This document shows, piece after piece, positions 8,185 to 15,031 of a DNA stretch of 36,719 bases; the stretch's first letter is position 1; every line of letters begins with the position of its first letter. Source of the stretch: Firmicutes bacterium CAG:884 (GTDB taxonomy: Bacteria; Bacillota_I; Bacilli_A; RF39; UBA660); NCBI GenBank assembly GCA_000433875.1, contig HF993344.1, positions 1 to 36,719 of the forward strand. The letters are read 5' to 3'. Below the pieces are notes generated by a model. The model did not search any database. It was not told where the DNA came from and saw nothing but the letters and a program-made list of their open reading frames with translations. Position numbers and translations under genes: made by a program.

Positions 8185-8542
8185 TTATTGGCTAGTATTT
8201 ATATTTTTACTTATATTTCTAATTTTAATTGTTTTATTAAAAAAATATGATGATGAATTAAATTATGTTGGATTAAATGAAAACAATAAAACAAAAATAC
8301 TAATTAAAGAAGAAGATATAGTAAACCTTCCTAAAAAAGTAATATATCAAAATAAAACATATGATTATGAAATAGAAGAAGTAAGTGATGATTATTATAT
8401 GGATAATAATATCAATTACAAAATGCTAACAATAAAAGGCGATTATAAGACAGAAGATAAAATAATTAATCTAAAATTTATAAAAGGAAAAACACAAATA
8501 TTAATGCAAATCATAAAAATGATAAAAGGAGGAATAGTATGA
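8147..8542 (+). CDS. Small one-TM protein of the bacteriocin operon (accessory or immunity candidate)
   Basis: I do not recognise a family. The protein has 131 residues: a short basic N-terminus, one strongly hydrophobic segment at about residues 14-32, then an extracytoplasmic-type domain with several predicted strands. The start lies inside the exporter gene (38-base overlap), and the stop overlaps the next start in ATGA, so it is firmly part of the operon. At 131 residues it is too short to be a normal HlyD-like accessory factor (about 450 residues in LcnD/MesE type systems), though it could be a reduced one. As the only other gene in the operon it is also the best immunity candidate. An internal later start cannot be excluded. 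Confidence 0.65.
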   Translation: MFPRIIQNKKIINYWLVFIFLLIFLILIVLLKKYDDELNYVGLNENNKTKILIKEEDIVNLPKKVIYQNKTYDYEIEEVSDDYYMDNNINYKMLTIKGDYKTEDKIINLKFIKGKTQILMQIIKMIKGGIV

Positions 8543-8682
8543 TTGAATTAAGAGAAAATGAAATGAAACAAATAACAGGAGGGGGTCTATCACTTGGAAC
8601 AATAATCGGAATAGGCTCATTTATAACTTTTCTAATAGGACTTGTTGATGGATATATAAGACCATTAACCTGTAGGGGGTAA
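8539..8682 (+). CDS. Double-glycine-leader bacteriocin-like peptide 1
   Basis: A 47-codon gene with an ideal AAAGGAGGA ribosome binding site, overlapping the previous stop by 4 bases. The leader (residues 1-15) fits the GG-leader pattern exactly, counting back from Gly14-Gly15: Ile12 at -4, Met9 at -7, Glu8 at -8 and Leu4 at -12. Cleavage after Gly15 would leave a 32-residue peptide that is Gly/Ile/Leu-rich. It carries two GxxxG motifs (Gly20-Gly24 and Gly34-Gly38), an Arg at 41 and 46, and a single Cys45 third from the end. Cleavage after Gly16 is the alternative. Its place directly behind a C39 exporter strongly suggests an exported antimicrobial or signalling peptide. No known bacteriocin was recognised. 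Confidence 0.85.
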   Translation: MIELRENEMKQITGGGLSLGTIIGIGSFITFLIGLVDGYIRPLTCRG

Positions 8683-8684
8683 AT

Positions 8685-8855
8685 ATGAAAAAAATAAGTA
8701 AAAATGAAATGCAAATGATATGTGGAGGAGCATTAAGCTGGAATGGTAGTATTTTGAACTCATTCATTAGATATGTAAATGTTTTTTTTGAAATAGGACA
8801 AGCATTTGGATCGGCAATTAGAAGAAAAATAAGTAATGCATATTGTAAAATATAG
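8685..8855 (+). CDS. Double-glycine-leader bacteriocin-like peptide 2
   Basis: A 56-codon gene starting 2 bases after peptide 1, with AGGGGG of the upstream gene as ribosome binding site. Its leader is also 15 residues and superimposes on that of peptide 1: Ile4, Asn7-Glu8-Met9, Ile12, Gly14-Gly15. The predicted mature peptide has 41 residues, begins ALSWNGS, has an aromatic middle (Phe27, Tyr30, Phe34, Phe35), a GxxxG motif (Gly38-Gly42), a basic patch Arg46-Arg47-Lys48, and a single mature Cys54 third from the end. A second Cys (13) lies in the leader. Two adjacent GG-leader peptides, each with GxxxG, is the layout of class IIb two-peptide bacteriocins. Novel sequence as far as I can tell. 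Confidence 0.85.
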   Translation: MKKISKNEMQMICGGALSWNGSILNSFIRYVNVFFEIGQAFGSAIRRKISNAYCKI

Positions 8856-9079
8856 AAAAAATGTAAACTAAAGTGTCAAAATAGAAAAATATAAATAAAA
8901 ATATTAAAAATAAATAAAAATAAAAAAAATAAATAAAACTTTATAAAAATAAAGGAATAAGTAGTACGATCGCACCAATCGGAATTGATGTCTATCAAGT
9001 AATTATGAAAAAATTACGTAGTAGAAACTAAACTTCATAAATAAATCCTCATAATTATATAAAAAAATTAAAATAACAT
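8856..9079 (+). other. AT-rich intergenic stretch with one coding-like fragment
   Basis: Mostly A/T with many stops in all frames and no clear terminator behind the bacteriocin genes. Bases 8951-9031 are less AT-rich and translate, without any start codon, as a 26-residue stretch that includes TIAPIGIDVYQVIMKKLRS and ends in TAA. This could be the remnant of a lost gene. I could not identify it. Confidence 0.4.
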
Positions 9080-9108
9080 TTGAAATATAAAACAATATGT
9101 GTTAAAAT
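9080..9108 (+). promoter_or_regulatory. SigA-type promoter for sepF-divIVA
   Basis: TTGAAA (9080-9085), a 17-base spacer and TAAAAT (9103-9108) with an extended -10 TG at 9100-9101, 28 bases before the sepF start. Confidence 0.75.
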
Positions 9109-9136
9109 TATTATAGAGAAATTAGGAGGATAGTAA

Positions 9137-9541
9137 ATGGGTATAAATATAAAAAAAATATTTTCAACAACTGATGAAAGCAATAAAATGACAGCTGAAT
9201 CTGTTGACGAATATTACAATGTTACTGAAGATGAAGCTTTAGAGACCAATGATGGTAAAACGAAGATGATTCTAGTTGAACCAAGGGCATATTCGGAATC
9301 AGTACAGATAAGTGATTATTTAAAGATGCGTAATAGTGTAGTTGTTAATTTACAAAGAGTTACCGCAGATCAAGGAAAGAGAATTGTTGACTTTTTGAGC
9401 GGGACAATCTACGCAATTGGCGGAGATATGCAAAAAATTGGAAACGGAATTTTCTTATGTACACCAAGAAATATGAATGTTGAAGGAAAAATAACTGAGG
9501 ATAAAGACGAAAATAAAGATGGAATAGAAACCGAATGGTAA
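9137..9541 (+). CDS. sepF: Cell division protein SepF
   Basis: Cytoplasmic FtsZ-binding protein that bundles FtsZ filaments and tethers them to the membrane. The conserved core (about residues 68-118) contains VNLQRVTADQGKRIVDFL, then GTIYAIGGDMQKIGNGIF and LCTPRN, which is diagnostic. The N-terminus MGINIKKIF is a short amphipathic stretch suited to membrane binding, followed by an acidic linker. The length (134) is a little short against ~150. It has AGGAGG upstream and its own promoter. divIVA follows after 10 bases; ylmG and ylmH, which lie between them in Bacillus, are missing. Confidence 0.95.
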   Translation: MGINIKKIFSTTDESNKMTAESVDEYYNVTEDEALETNDGKTKMILVEPRAYSESVQISDYLKMRNSVVVNLQRVTADQGKRIVDFLSGTIYAIGGDMQKIGNGIFLCTPRNMNVEGKITEDKDENKDGIETEW

Positions 9542-9551
9542 GGTGATTTGA

Positions 9552-10082
9552 ATGAAAGGATTTAGTCATTCACAAGACGGATATAACATCGAAGAGGTAA
9601 ATAGATTTTTAGATAAAGTAATAAGAAAAGTCGAAGAAATGATGACTGAAAATAAGCAAAAAGAAGCAAAAATTGCAGAGTTACAAAAATCCCTTAGTGA
9701 AATAGATAATGAAGATATAAAACAAAAAGTTCAAAAACTAAAGGAATATGAAAGTGTTGGTTCAAAAGAAGATATAATAGTATTGAAAACAAAGTTAGAG
9801 CAATATGAAAAAATGGAATCTACTTTGCAAAATGCTTTACTATATTCACAAAAAGCTTGTGATCAAATGAAGGAATCGGCATATAATGAAAGAGAAATTA
9901 TTATTGAAGAAGCAAAAAAGAATGCTAATAGAATAATAAATGAAGCTTTATTAGAAGCAGAAAAAGCTGAAAGAGATGCAGCAATGATAAGAAGAAACGT
10001 TAATGTATTTAAGCATAAGTTGAAAGATATATTAGAAACACAACTTGATATTGTAAATGACATCGAAAAAATAGAGTTATAA
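9552..10082 (+). CDS. divIVA: DivIVA-family protein
   Basis: A coiled-coil protein that marks negatively curved membrane at division sites and poles. The N-terminal signature GYNIEEVNRFLDKV is at residues 10-23, followed by long charged heptad-like helices to the end (176 residues). A TGA stop lies directly upstream in frame, so the start cannot be extended. The protein therefore lacks the usual LTPxDI segment, and the residues matching the B. subtilis membrane-inserting Phe17-Arg18 are Gln8-Asp9. It follows sepF as in Bacillus and has AAGGTGAT as ribosome binding site. Confidence 0.85.
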   Translation: MKGFSHSQDGYNIEEVNRFLDKVIRKVEEMMTENKQKEAKIAELQKSLSEIDNEDIKQKVQKLKEYESVGSKEDIIVLKTKLEQYEKMESTLQNALLYSQKACDQMKESAYNEREIIIEEAKKNANRIINEALLEAEKAERDAAMIRRNVNVFKHKLKDILETQLDIVNDIEKIEL

Positions 10083-10092
10083 AGGAATTAGT

Positions 10093-11055
10093 ATGATAAT
10101 TTTTTTGATAATTCTTTTAGGGCTTGCCCTATATGGTGTTGTTAAAAGTGCTGATCTTTTTGTAGATGCAATGTCATCACTTGCAAGCTATTTAAAAGTT
10201 CCAACTTTTATAATTGCATTAACAGTTGTAGCATTTGGAACAAGTTCACCAGAACTAGCAATATCTTTTACAAGTCAAATTGCAGGTAATGGTGTATTAA
10301 CACTTTCAAACGTAATAGGCGCAAATATCGTAAATGTTTTATTAGTACTTGGTATTGCGGCAATGGTACATCCAATAAAAATAAAAGGAACAACTACAAA
10401 AAAAGAAATACCAATGCTAATATTAATAACAATGACATTTGCTGTACTATTTTGTGATTTGCAACTCTCAGACACAGCTTATGCTAATATCATTTCACGA
10501 AGCGATGGCATAATACTTGTTTTACTTTTCTGTTTATTCGTCTATTATTTAAAAGAAGTAATAAGTACACACAGACTAAAAGATACCGAATGTTCGGTTC
10601 CGAAGTTCAGTAAACCTATGACTATAGTATATGGTTTGATTGGCTTAGCTGTTTTGTTAGTTAATGCTGATCAAGTAGTTGAAATATCAAGTATTCTTGC
10701 TAAAGCAGTTGGAATATCAGATAAAGTAATAGGAATGGTTATAATTGGTATTGGAACATCTTTACCAGAATTAGTAACTTCAATTATTACTGTTAAAAAA
10801 GGTGATTTTGATTTTACAATCGAAAATATTGTTGGAACAAATATATTTAATATATGTATTGTTTTAGGATTACCGGTTCTTATATTTGGTGATATAATTG
10901 CTTATGGTTTTGGTTTAATTGATATGGGAGTGCTTGTATTATCAACAATTATTTTATATTTCTTTTCAAAATCCGAAAGAAGTATTTCCCGAATGGAAGG
11001 AATAATAATGATAATGATATTTGTTTTATATTATAGTTATGTTATATTTCTATAA
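10093..11055 (+). CDS. CaCA-family Na+(K+)/Ca2+ exchanger
   Basis: A 320-residue integral membrane antiporter with about ten transmembrane helices and two inverted alpha repeats. Repeat 1 has GTSSPELAISF and NVIGANIVNVLLVLG; repeat 2 has GTSLPELVTSI and IVGTNIFNICIVLG, the cation-binding GTSxPE motifs of the family. It probably exports Ca2+ against a Na+ or H+ gradient; the exact ions cannot be read from sequence. It starts 10 bases after divIVA (AAAGGA upstream) and so is likely cotranscribed with sepF-divIVA. It occupies the site between divIVA and ileS. Confidence 0.88.
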   Translation: MIIFLIILLGLALYGVVKSADLFVDAMSSLASYLKVPTFIIALTVVAFGTSSPELAISFTSQIAGNGVLTLSNVIGANIVNVLLVLGIAAMVHPIKIKGTTTKKEIPMLILITMTFAVLFCDLQLSDTAYANIISRSDGIILVLLFCLFVYYLKEVISTHRLKDTECSVPKFSKPMTIVYGLIGLAVLLVNADQVVEISSILAKAVGISDKVIGMVIIGIGTSLPELVTSIITVKKGDFDFTIENIVGTNIFNICIVLGLPVLIFGDIIAYGFGLIDMGVLVLSTIILYFFSKSERSISRMEGIIMIMIFVLYYSYVIFL

Positions 11056-11059
11056 CGTA

Positions 11060-11088
11060 TTGACAAAATAAATAAAACAAATTATAAT
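11060..11088 (+). promoter_or_regulatory. Consensus SigA promoter for the ileS T-box transcript
   Basis: Perfect TTGACA (11060-11065), a 17-base spacer and perfect TATAAT (11083-11088), starting 4 bases after the exchanger stop codon. Confidence 0.9.
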
Positions 11089-11095
11089 AAACAAT

Positions 11096-11293
11096 AAATC
11101 AAATGAAAAAGACGACATTAGGCTACTTAAATATTAGAGAGTTGAATAATGGTGAAAATCAACATTTAAGACTAATTGTGGATCACTTTGGATGAGCTTA
11201 AGGAAACTTAAGACGCTTAAAAAAGCGTTATGGAAATAAGATAAACAAAAGGATGGTACCGTCTTTATAGACTCCTTGTACCATTCTTTTTTG
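11096..11293 (+). promoter_or_regulatory. T-box leader, isoleucine type, upstream of ileS
   Basis: It shows the T-box layout: an AGAGAG element followed by GGTGAAAATC (11136-11160), a specifier region GGATCAC containing the Ile codon ATC (about 11180), a stem III hairpin (ACGCTT with AAGCGT, about 11212-11228), the T-box GGATGGTACCGTC (11251-11263) whose TGGT can pair with tRNA ACCA, and a competing terminator ending in CCATTCTTTTTT (11281-11292). Uncharged tRNA-Ile should favour readthrough into ileS. Confidence 0.88.
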
Positions 11294-11311
11294 CTATATT
11301 AGGAGGGAATT

Positions 11312-14300
11312 ATGAAATTATTTGAAGAACTAGAAAAAAAAGAAGTTAAATTAACTGAAGAAGAAACACTAGAATATTGGAAAAAAATTGATATACTAAA
11401 CAAATGTATGGAAGAAAGAAAAGATGCTCCAAACTTTGTATTTTATGATGGACCAGCAACTGCTAATGGTTTTCCAGGACTTCATCATATGATCGGAAAA
11501 TTCATAAAAGATACTTTTTGTAAGTATAAAAACATGAAGGGTTACCGTGTTGTTAGAAAAGTTGGATGGGATACTCATGGTTTACCTGTTGAATTGCAAG
11601 TTGAAAAAGAATTGGGTTTTAGTGGTAAAAAAGATATTGAAAAATATGGCATAAAAGAGTTTAATGAAAAATGCCGTGAAGCAGTACGAGCTAATGAAAA
11701 AGCATTTACCGATTTGACTGATAAAATGGGTCAATTTATTGATACTAAACATCCATATGTAACATATAATAATGATTACATTGAAACTGAATGGTGGATT
11801 TTAAAGAAATTCTTTGATGAAGGCTTATTTTATGAAGGCCATAAAATATTACCATATTGTACAAGATGTGGAACAGGTCTTGCTAGTCATGAAGTTGCAC
11901 AAGGTTATAAAGATATAACAGTTGATACAGTAATTGTACCAATGAAAAGAAAAGATGAAGATACATACTTCTTAGTATGGACAACTACACCTTGGACTTT
12001 AATGAATAACGTAGCACTTTGTGTTAATCCAAATGAGACATATATTAAAGCATCTAGTCAAGGATACAATTTTATTGTTGCTAAAGCTTTAGCGAATAAC
12101 ATATTAGGAAATGATTATGAAGTATTAGAAGAATACAAAGGAAAAGATCTTGAATTTGTTGAATATGAACAATTATTGCCATTTGTGAAGCCTGATAGGA
12201 AAGCTTTCTTTGTAACTTGTGATGATTATGTAACAATGAGTGATGGAACAGGAATAGTACATATCGCGCCTGCTTTTGGCCAAGATGACTATAATGTTGG
12301 AAGAAAGTATAATTTACCAGTATTATGTTCTGTTGGTGAAGATGGCAAATATACCGAAGGCCCTTGGAAGGGAATGGTTGTCTTTGATGCTGATATTGAA
12401 ATAATAAAATATCTAAAAACAAATGATAAATTATTCAAAAAAATTAAAATGACACATAGCTATCCACATTGTTGGAGATGCTCAACACCACTATTGTATT
12501 ATGCTAAACCAAGTTATTATTTAAAAGTAACTGAATTAAAAGATAAAATAATTAATGAAAATAATAAGGTAAATTGGTATCCTAAATTTGTCGGCGAAAA
12601 AAGATTTGGTAACTGGTTAGAAAATATGAATGATTGGGCAATATCAAGGACAAGATATTGGGGAACACCACTTCCATTATGGAAATGTGCTTGTGGTCAT
12701 ACTCATATGATTGGTTCAAGAGAAGAATTAAAAGAACTTGCAGTTGAAAAAATCGATACAATTGAACTTCATAGACCATTTGTTGATGAAATCCATATTA
12801 GATGTCCAAAATGTAATGGTTTAATGTCAAGAACACCAGAAGTAATAGATTGTTGGTTTGATTCAGGATCAATGCCATTCGCACAATATCATTACCCATT
12901 TGAGAATTTAAAATTATTTGAAGAACAATTCCCAGCTGATTTTATAGCAGAAGGAATAGATCAAACAAGAGGTTGGTTCTATGTTTTACTTGTAATATCA
13001 ACATTTGTAATGGGAAAAGCACCTTATAAAAATGTTTTGGTTAATGAACTTTTACTTGATGCAAACGGTGTTAAGATGAGTAAATCAAAAGGAAATATTG
13101 TTGAGCCATTTACAACAATGGAAAAATACGGAGCTGATGCTGTAAGATTTTATATTCCATATGCATCTCCAACCTGGACACCACTTAAGTTTGATTATAA
13201 AGGTATAACAGAAGTAATATCTAAGTTCTTTAATACTTTAAAAAATACTTATAATTTCTTTGCAATTTATGCTTGCGCAGACAATATTGATCCAAGAACA
13301 TTTGAAGTTGAATATGAAAAGAGAGCAGAAATAGATAAATGGTTATTGTCAAAATATGAAAAATTAGTGAAATATGTGACTGAAAGTTATGAAGCATATG
13401 ATTTAAATAAAGTAACTAAGGCTTTAACAGAATTCGTAAGTGAAGATTTATCAAATTGGTATATAAGAAGAAATAGAAGAAGATTTTGGAGTAGTACACT
13501 TGATACTGATAAAATGGCTGTATATAAAACCACATATGAAGTTCTTCTTGGCTTAACTAAATTACTTGCGCCTATTTCACCTTTTACAAGCGAAGAAATA
13601 TATCGCAAATTAACTAATAAAGAATCTGTTCATTTAGAAATGTTCCCTGAATGCAATGAAAGTTTAATAAATGAACATATTGAAGAAAGAATGGATTTAG
13701 TTAGAACATTGGTTGGCCTTGGTAGAGAAGCTAGAGAAAATGCTAAAATTAAAGTAAGACAACCGATAAGTGAAGTTTTAATTGATGTAAAATATAAATC
13801 ATTAATAGGTGATATGGTTGAATTGATTGAAGAAGAGTTAAATGTTAAAGAAGTTAAGTTTATTGATGATGCAAGTGAATATATGACATATGTTGTTAAA
13901 CCAAACTTTAAAGTAGCTGGACCAATATTTGGACCTAAAATTAAAGAGTTTGCGAATATGCTATATGATTTTGATCCTAAAACTATAGATGGCGCAAAAA
14001 TTAAAATAGGTGATGATGAATTTACACTTTCAAGTGATTTAGTTGAAATTAAAGTTAATTCAAAAGAAGGATTTGATGTTTCAGCCGAAGATAACAAGTA
14101 TATAATTCTTAATACTGTTTTAACAAAAGACTTAATTGATGAAGGATATGCTCGTGAAATTGTTTCCAAAGTTCAACAGGAAAGAAAAAATCAAAATTTA
14201 GATATTGTTGAAAGAATAAATTTATATTTTAGTGCGGACGATGAAATAAAAGAAGCAATTAAAAATTATAAAGAATATATTATGAATGAAACATTATCTC

Positions 14301-14383
14301 TTGATATAAAAGAAAAAGATAATATTAATGATAAGTTTGATATAAACGGCCATGAAGTATATCTTGAAATTGAAAGAAACTAA
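11312..14383 (+). CDS. ileS: Isoleucyl-tRNA synthetase, type 2 (eukaryotic-like)
   Basis: Charges tRNA-Ile in the cytoplasm. The 1023-residue length and the blocks YDGPATANG, GWDTHGLPVELQVEKELG and YVTYNNDYIETEWW identify the longer type 2 (eukaryote-like) IleRS. The editing domain has VWTTTPWTL. The KMSKS loop is at 588-592. Zinc-type Cys pairs occur in CTRCG, CACGH and CPKC. Striking: the first class I signature is GLHH (56-59, within ANGFPGLHHMIGK) in place of HIGH; such a GXHH swap in type 2 IleRS has been linked to very high mupirocin resistance. Start ATG follows TTAGGAGGGAATT. It is controlled by the upstream Ile T-box. Confidence 0.95.
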   Translation: MKLFEELEKKEVKLTEEETLEYWKKIDILNKCMEERKDAPNFVFYDGPATANGFPGLHHMIGKFIKDTFCKYKNMKGYRVVRKVGWDTHGLPVELQVEKELGFSGKKDIEKYGIKEFNEKCREAVRANEKAFTDLTDKMGQFIDTKHPYVTYNNDYIETEWWILKKFFDEGLFYEGHKILPYCTRCGTGLASHEVAQGYKDITVDTVIVPMKRKDEDTYFLVWTTTPWTLMNNVALCVNPNETYIKASSQGYNFIVAKALANNILGNDYEVLEEYKGKDLEFVEYEQLLPFVKPDRKAFFVTCDDYVTMSDGTGIVHIAPAFGQDDYNVGRKYNLPVLCSVGEDGKYTEGPWKGMVVFDADIEIIKYLKTNDKLFKKIKMTHSYPHCWRCSTPLLYYAKPSYYLKVTELKDKIINENNKVNWYPKFVGEKRFGNWLENMNDWAISRTRYWGTPLPLWKCACGHTHMIGSREELKELAVEKIDTIELHRPFVDEIHIRCPKCNGLMSRTPEVIDCWFDSGSMPFAQYHYPFENLKLFEEQFPADFIAEGIDQTRGWFYVLLVISTFVMGKAPYKNVLVNELLLDANGVKMSKSKGNIVEPFTTMEKYGADAVRFYIPYASPTWTPLKFDYKGITEVISKFFNTLKNTYNFFAIYACADNIDPRTFEVEYEKRAEIDKWLLSKYEKLVKYVTESYEAYDLNKVTKALTEFVSEDLSNWYIRRNRRRFWSSTLDTDKMAVYKTTYEVLLGLTKLLAPISPFTSEEIYRKLTNKESVHLEMFPECNESLINEHIEERMDLVRTLVGLGREARENAKIKVRQPISEVLIDVKYKSLIGDMVELIEEELNVKEVKFIDDASEYMTYVVKPNFKVAGPIFGPKIKEFANMLYDFDPKTIDGAKIKIGDDEFTLSSDLVEIKVNSKEGFDVSAEDNKYIILNTVLTKDLIDEGYAREIVSKVQQERKNQNLDIVERINLYFSADDEIKEAIKNYKEYIMNETLSLDIKEKDNINDKFDINGHEVYLEIERN

Positions 14384-14398
14384 AATTAGTTTCTTTTA
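14373..14398 (+). terminator. Rho-independent terminator after ileS
   Basis: A 10-bp perfect stem, AAAGAAACTA with TAGTTTCTTT, has a 4-base loop and overlaps the ileS stop codon. The T tract is short. Confidence 0.6.
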
Positions 14399-14400
14399 AT

Positions 14401-14429
14401 TTGACGAAAATATAAAAATAATATACAAT
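14401..14429 (+). promoter_or_regulatory. SigA-type promoter for the zinc-ribbon gene
   Basis: TTGACG (14401-14406), a 17-base spacer and TACAAT (14424-14429), 27 bases before the start codon. Confidence 0.7.
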
Positions 14430-14455
14430 TAATATAGTTAAGGGGGAATAAAAAA

Positions 14456-14851
14456 ATGAAAGAATATTGTTCATATTGTAATAGAGAGTTTAATTTAGAC
14501 ACGAGCGAAATATCTAAGTTTGAAAGAAGAGATAATTTTGAACTCGAGGTAACTTGTCCGTATTGTCACAGAAGAATTAATTTATATGGTGAATCTAAAA
14601 GTAGGTATAATTTATCAGAAGACACACTTTTATCTGTATCTAAAATTAATGAAATTGAAAGAAAGCAAATCGAACTTTTAAGAGAATATGCAAAACTACA
14701 AAGAATGAAAGATAACTATATAAAACATGTTCAAAATACTAATAGTGTAGATGTAAGTAATTTGTGGCGCAAGACCGAGGAAATTGTACAAATTGGTCTT
14801 GATGAAGAAAATACAGAAGTAAGAAATTATAGAAGTAAAAGGCGTAGGTAA
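14456..14851 (+). CDS. Zinc-ribbon protein of unknown function
   Basis: A 131-residue protein not assigned to a named family. Cys5-x2-Cys8 and Cys34-x2-Cys37 (in CPYCHRR) form a likely four-Cys zinc ribbon at the N-terminus. A charged helical segment follows (about residues 60-95), and the tail is basic (RSKRRR at the end). No membrane segment is seen. It has its own promoter and terminator, and a strong AGGGGGAATAAAAAA leader before the ATG. The basic tail and zinc ribbon would suit nucleic acid or ribosome binding, but that is inference only. Confidence 0.7.
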   Translation: MKEYCSYCNREFNLDTSEISKFERRDNFELEVTCPYCHRRINLYGESKSRYNLSEDTLLSVSKINEIERKQIELLREYAKLQRMKDNYIKHVQNTNSVDVSNLWRKTEEIVQIGLDEENTEVRNYRSKRRR

Positions 14852-14867
14852 AAGCGTGCCTTTTTTT
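14837..14867 (+). terminator. Rho-independent terminator after the zinc-ribbon gene
   Basis: AAAAGGC pairs with GCCTTTT across a 14-base loop, followed by TTTTTTT. Confidence 0.65.
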
Positions 14868-14891
14868 GTATAATTTTTTAACAACTTTGTC

Positions 14892-14920
14892 TTTACAATA
14901 ATATATAATTATGGTATTAT
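14892..14920 (+). promoter_or_regulatory. SigA-type promoter for rpsB-tsf
   Basis: TTTACA (14892-14897), a 17-base spacer and TATTAT (14915-14920) with an extended -10 TG. It leaves an untranslated leader of about 105 bases before rpsB. Confidence 0.7.
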
Positions 14921-14926
14921 TTATAT

Positions 14927-15031
14927 GGCTTTTTCAAATAAGCACGATTTATTGATTTAAGTGTCTAGTGCTCATAATGAGTGATGCTTGAAGATGAGAT
15001 AGTCGGAAGAAAAACAAAAGGAGGAAAGAAT
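14927..15031 (+). promoter_or_regulatory. Possible structured leader of rpsB mRNA
   Basis: The leader between the rpsB promoter and start can fold: AGCAC (14941-14945) with GTGCT, and CTCAT with ATGAG near 14971-14981. It is G-richer than other gaps. This would fit autoregulation by S2, known for rpsB in other bacteria, but no defined motif was recognised. Confidence 0.35.

Noticed and set aside
8147..8542. HlyD-like membrane fusion protein
   Set aside because: The right topology for a fragment, but only 131 residues and without the coiled-coil and lipoyl-like regions; kept as unassigned.
9137..11055. Missing ylmG and ylmH as hidden frames between sepF and divIVA
   Set aside because: The gap is 10 bases, so they are truly absent here.
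13630..14169. 179-codon minus-strand frame inside ileS
   Set aside because: Antisense to conserved IleRS sequence, no recognisable protein pattern.
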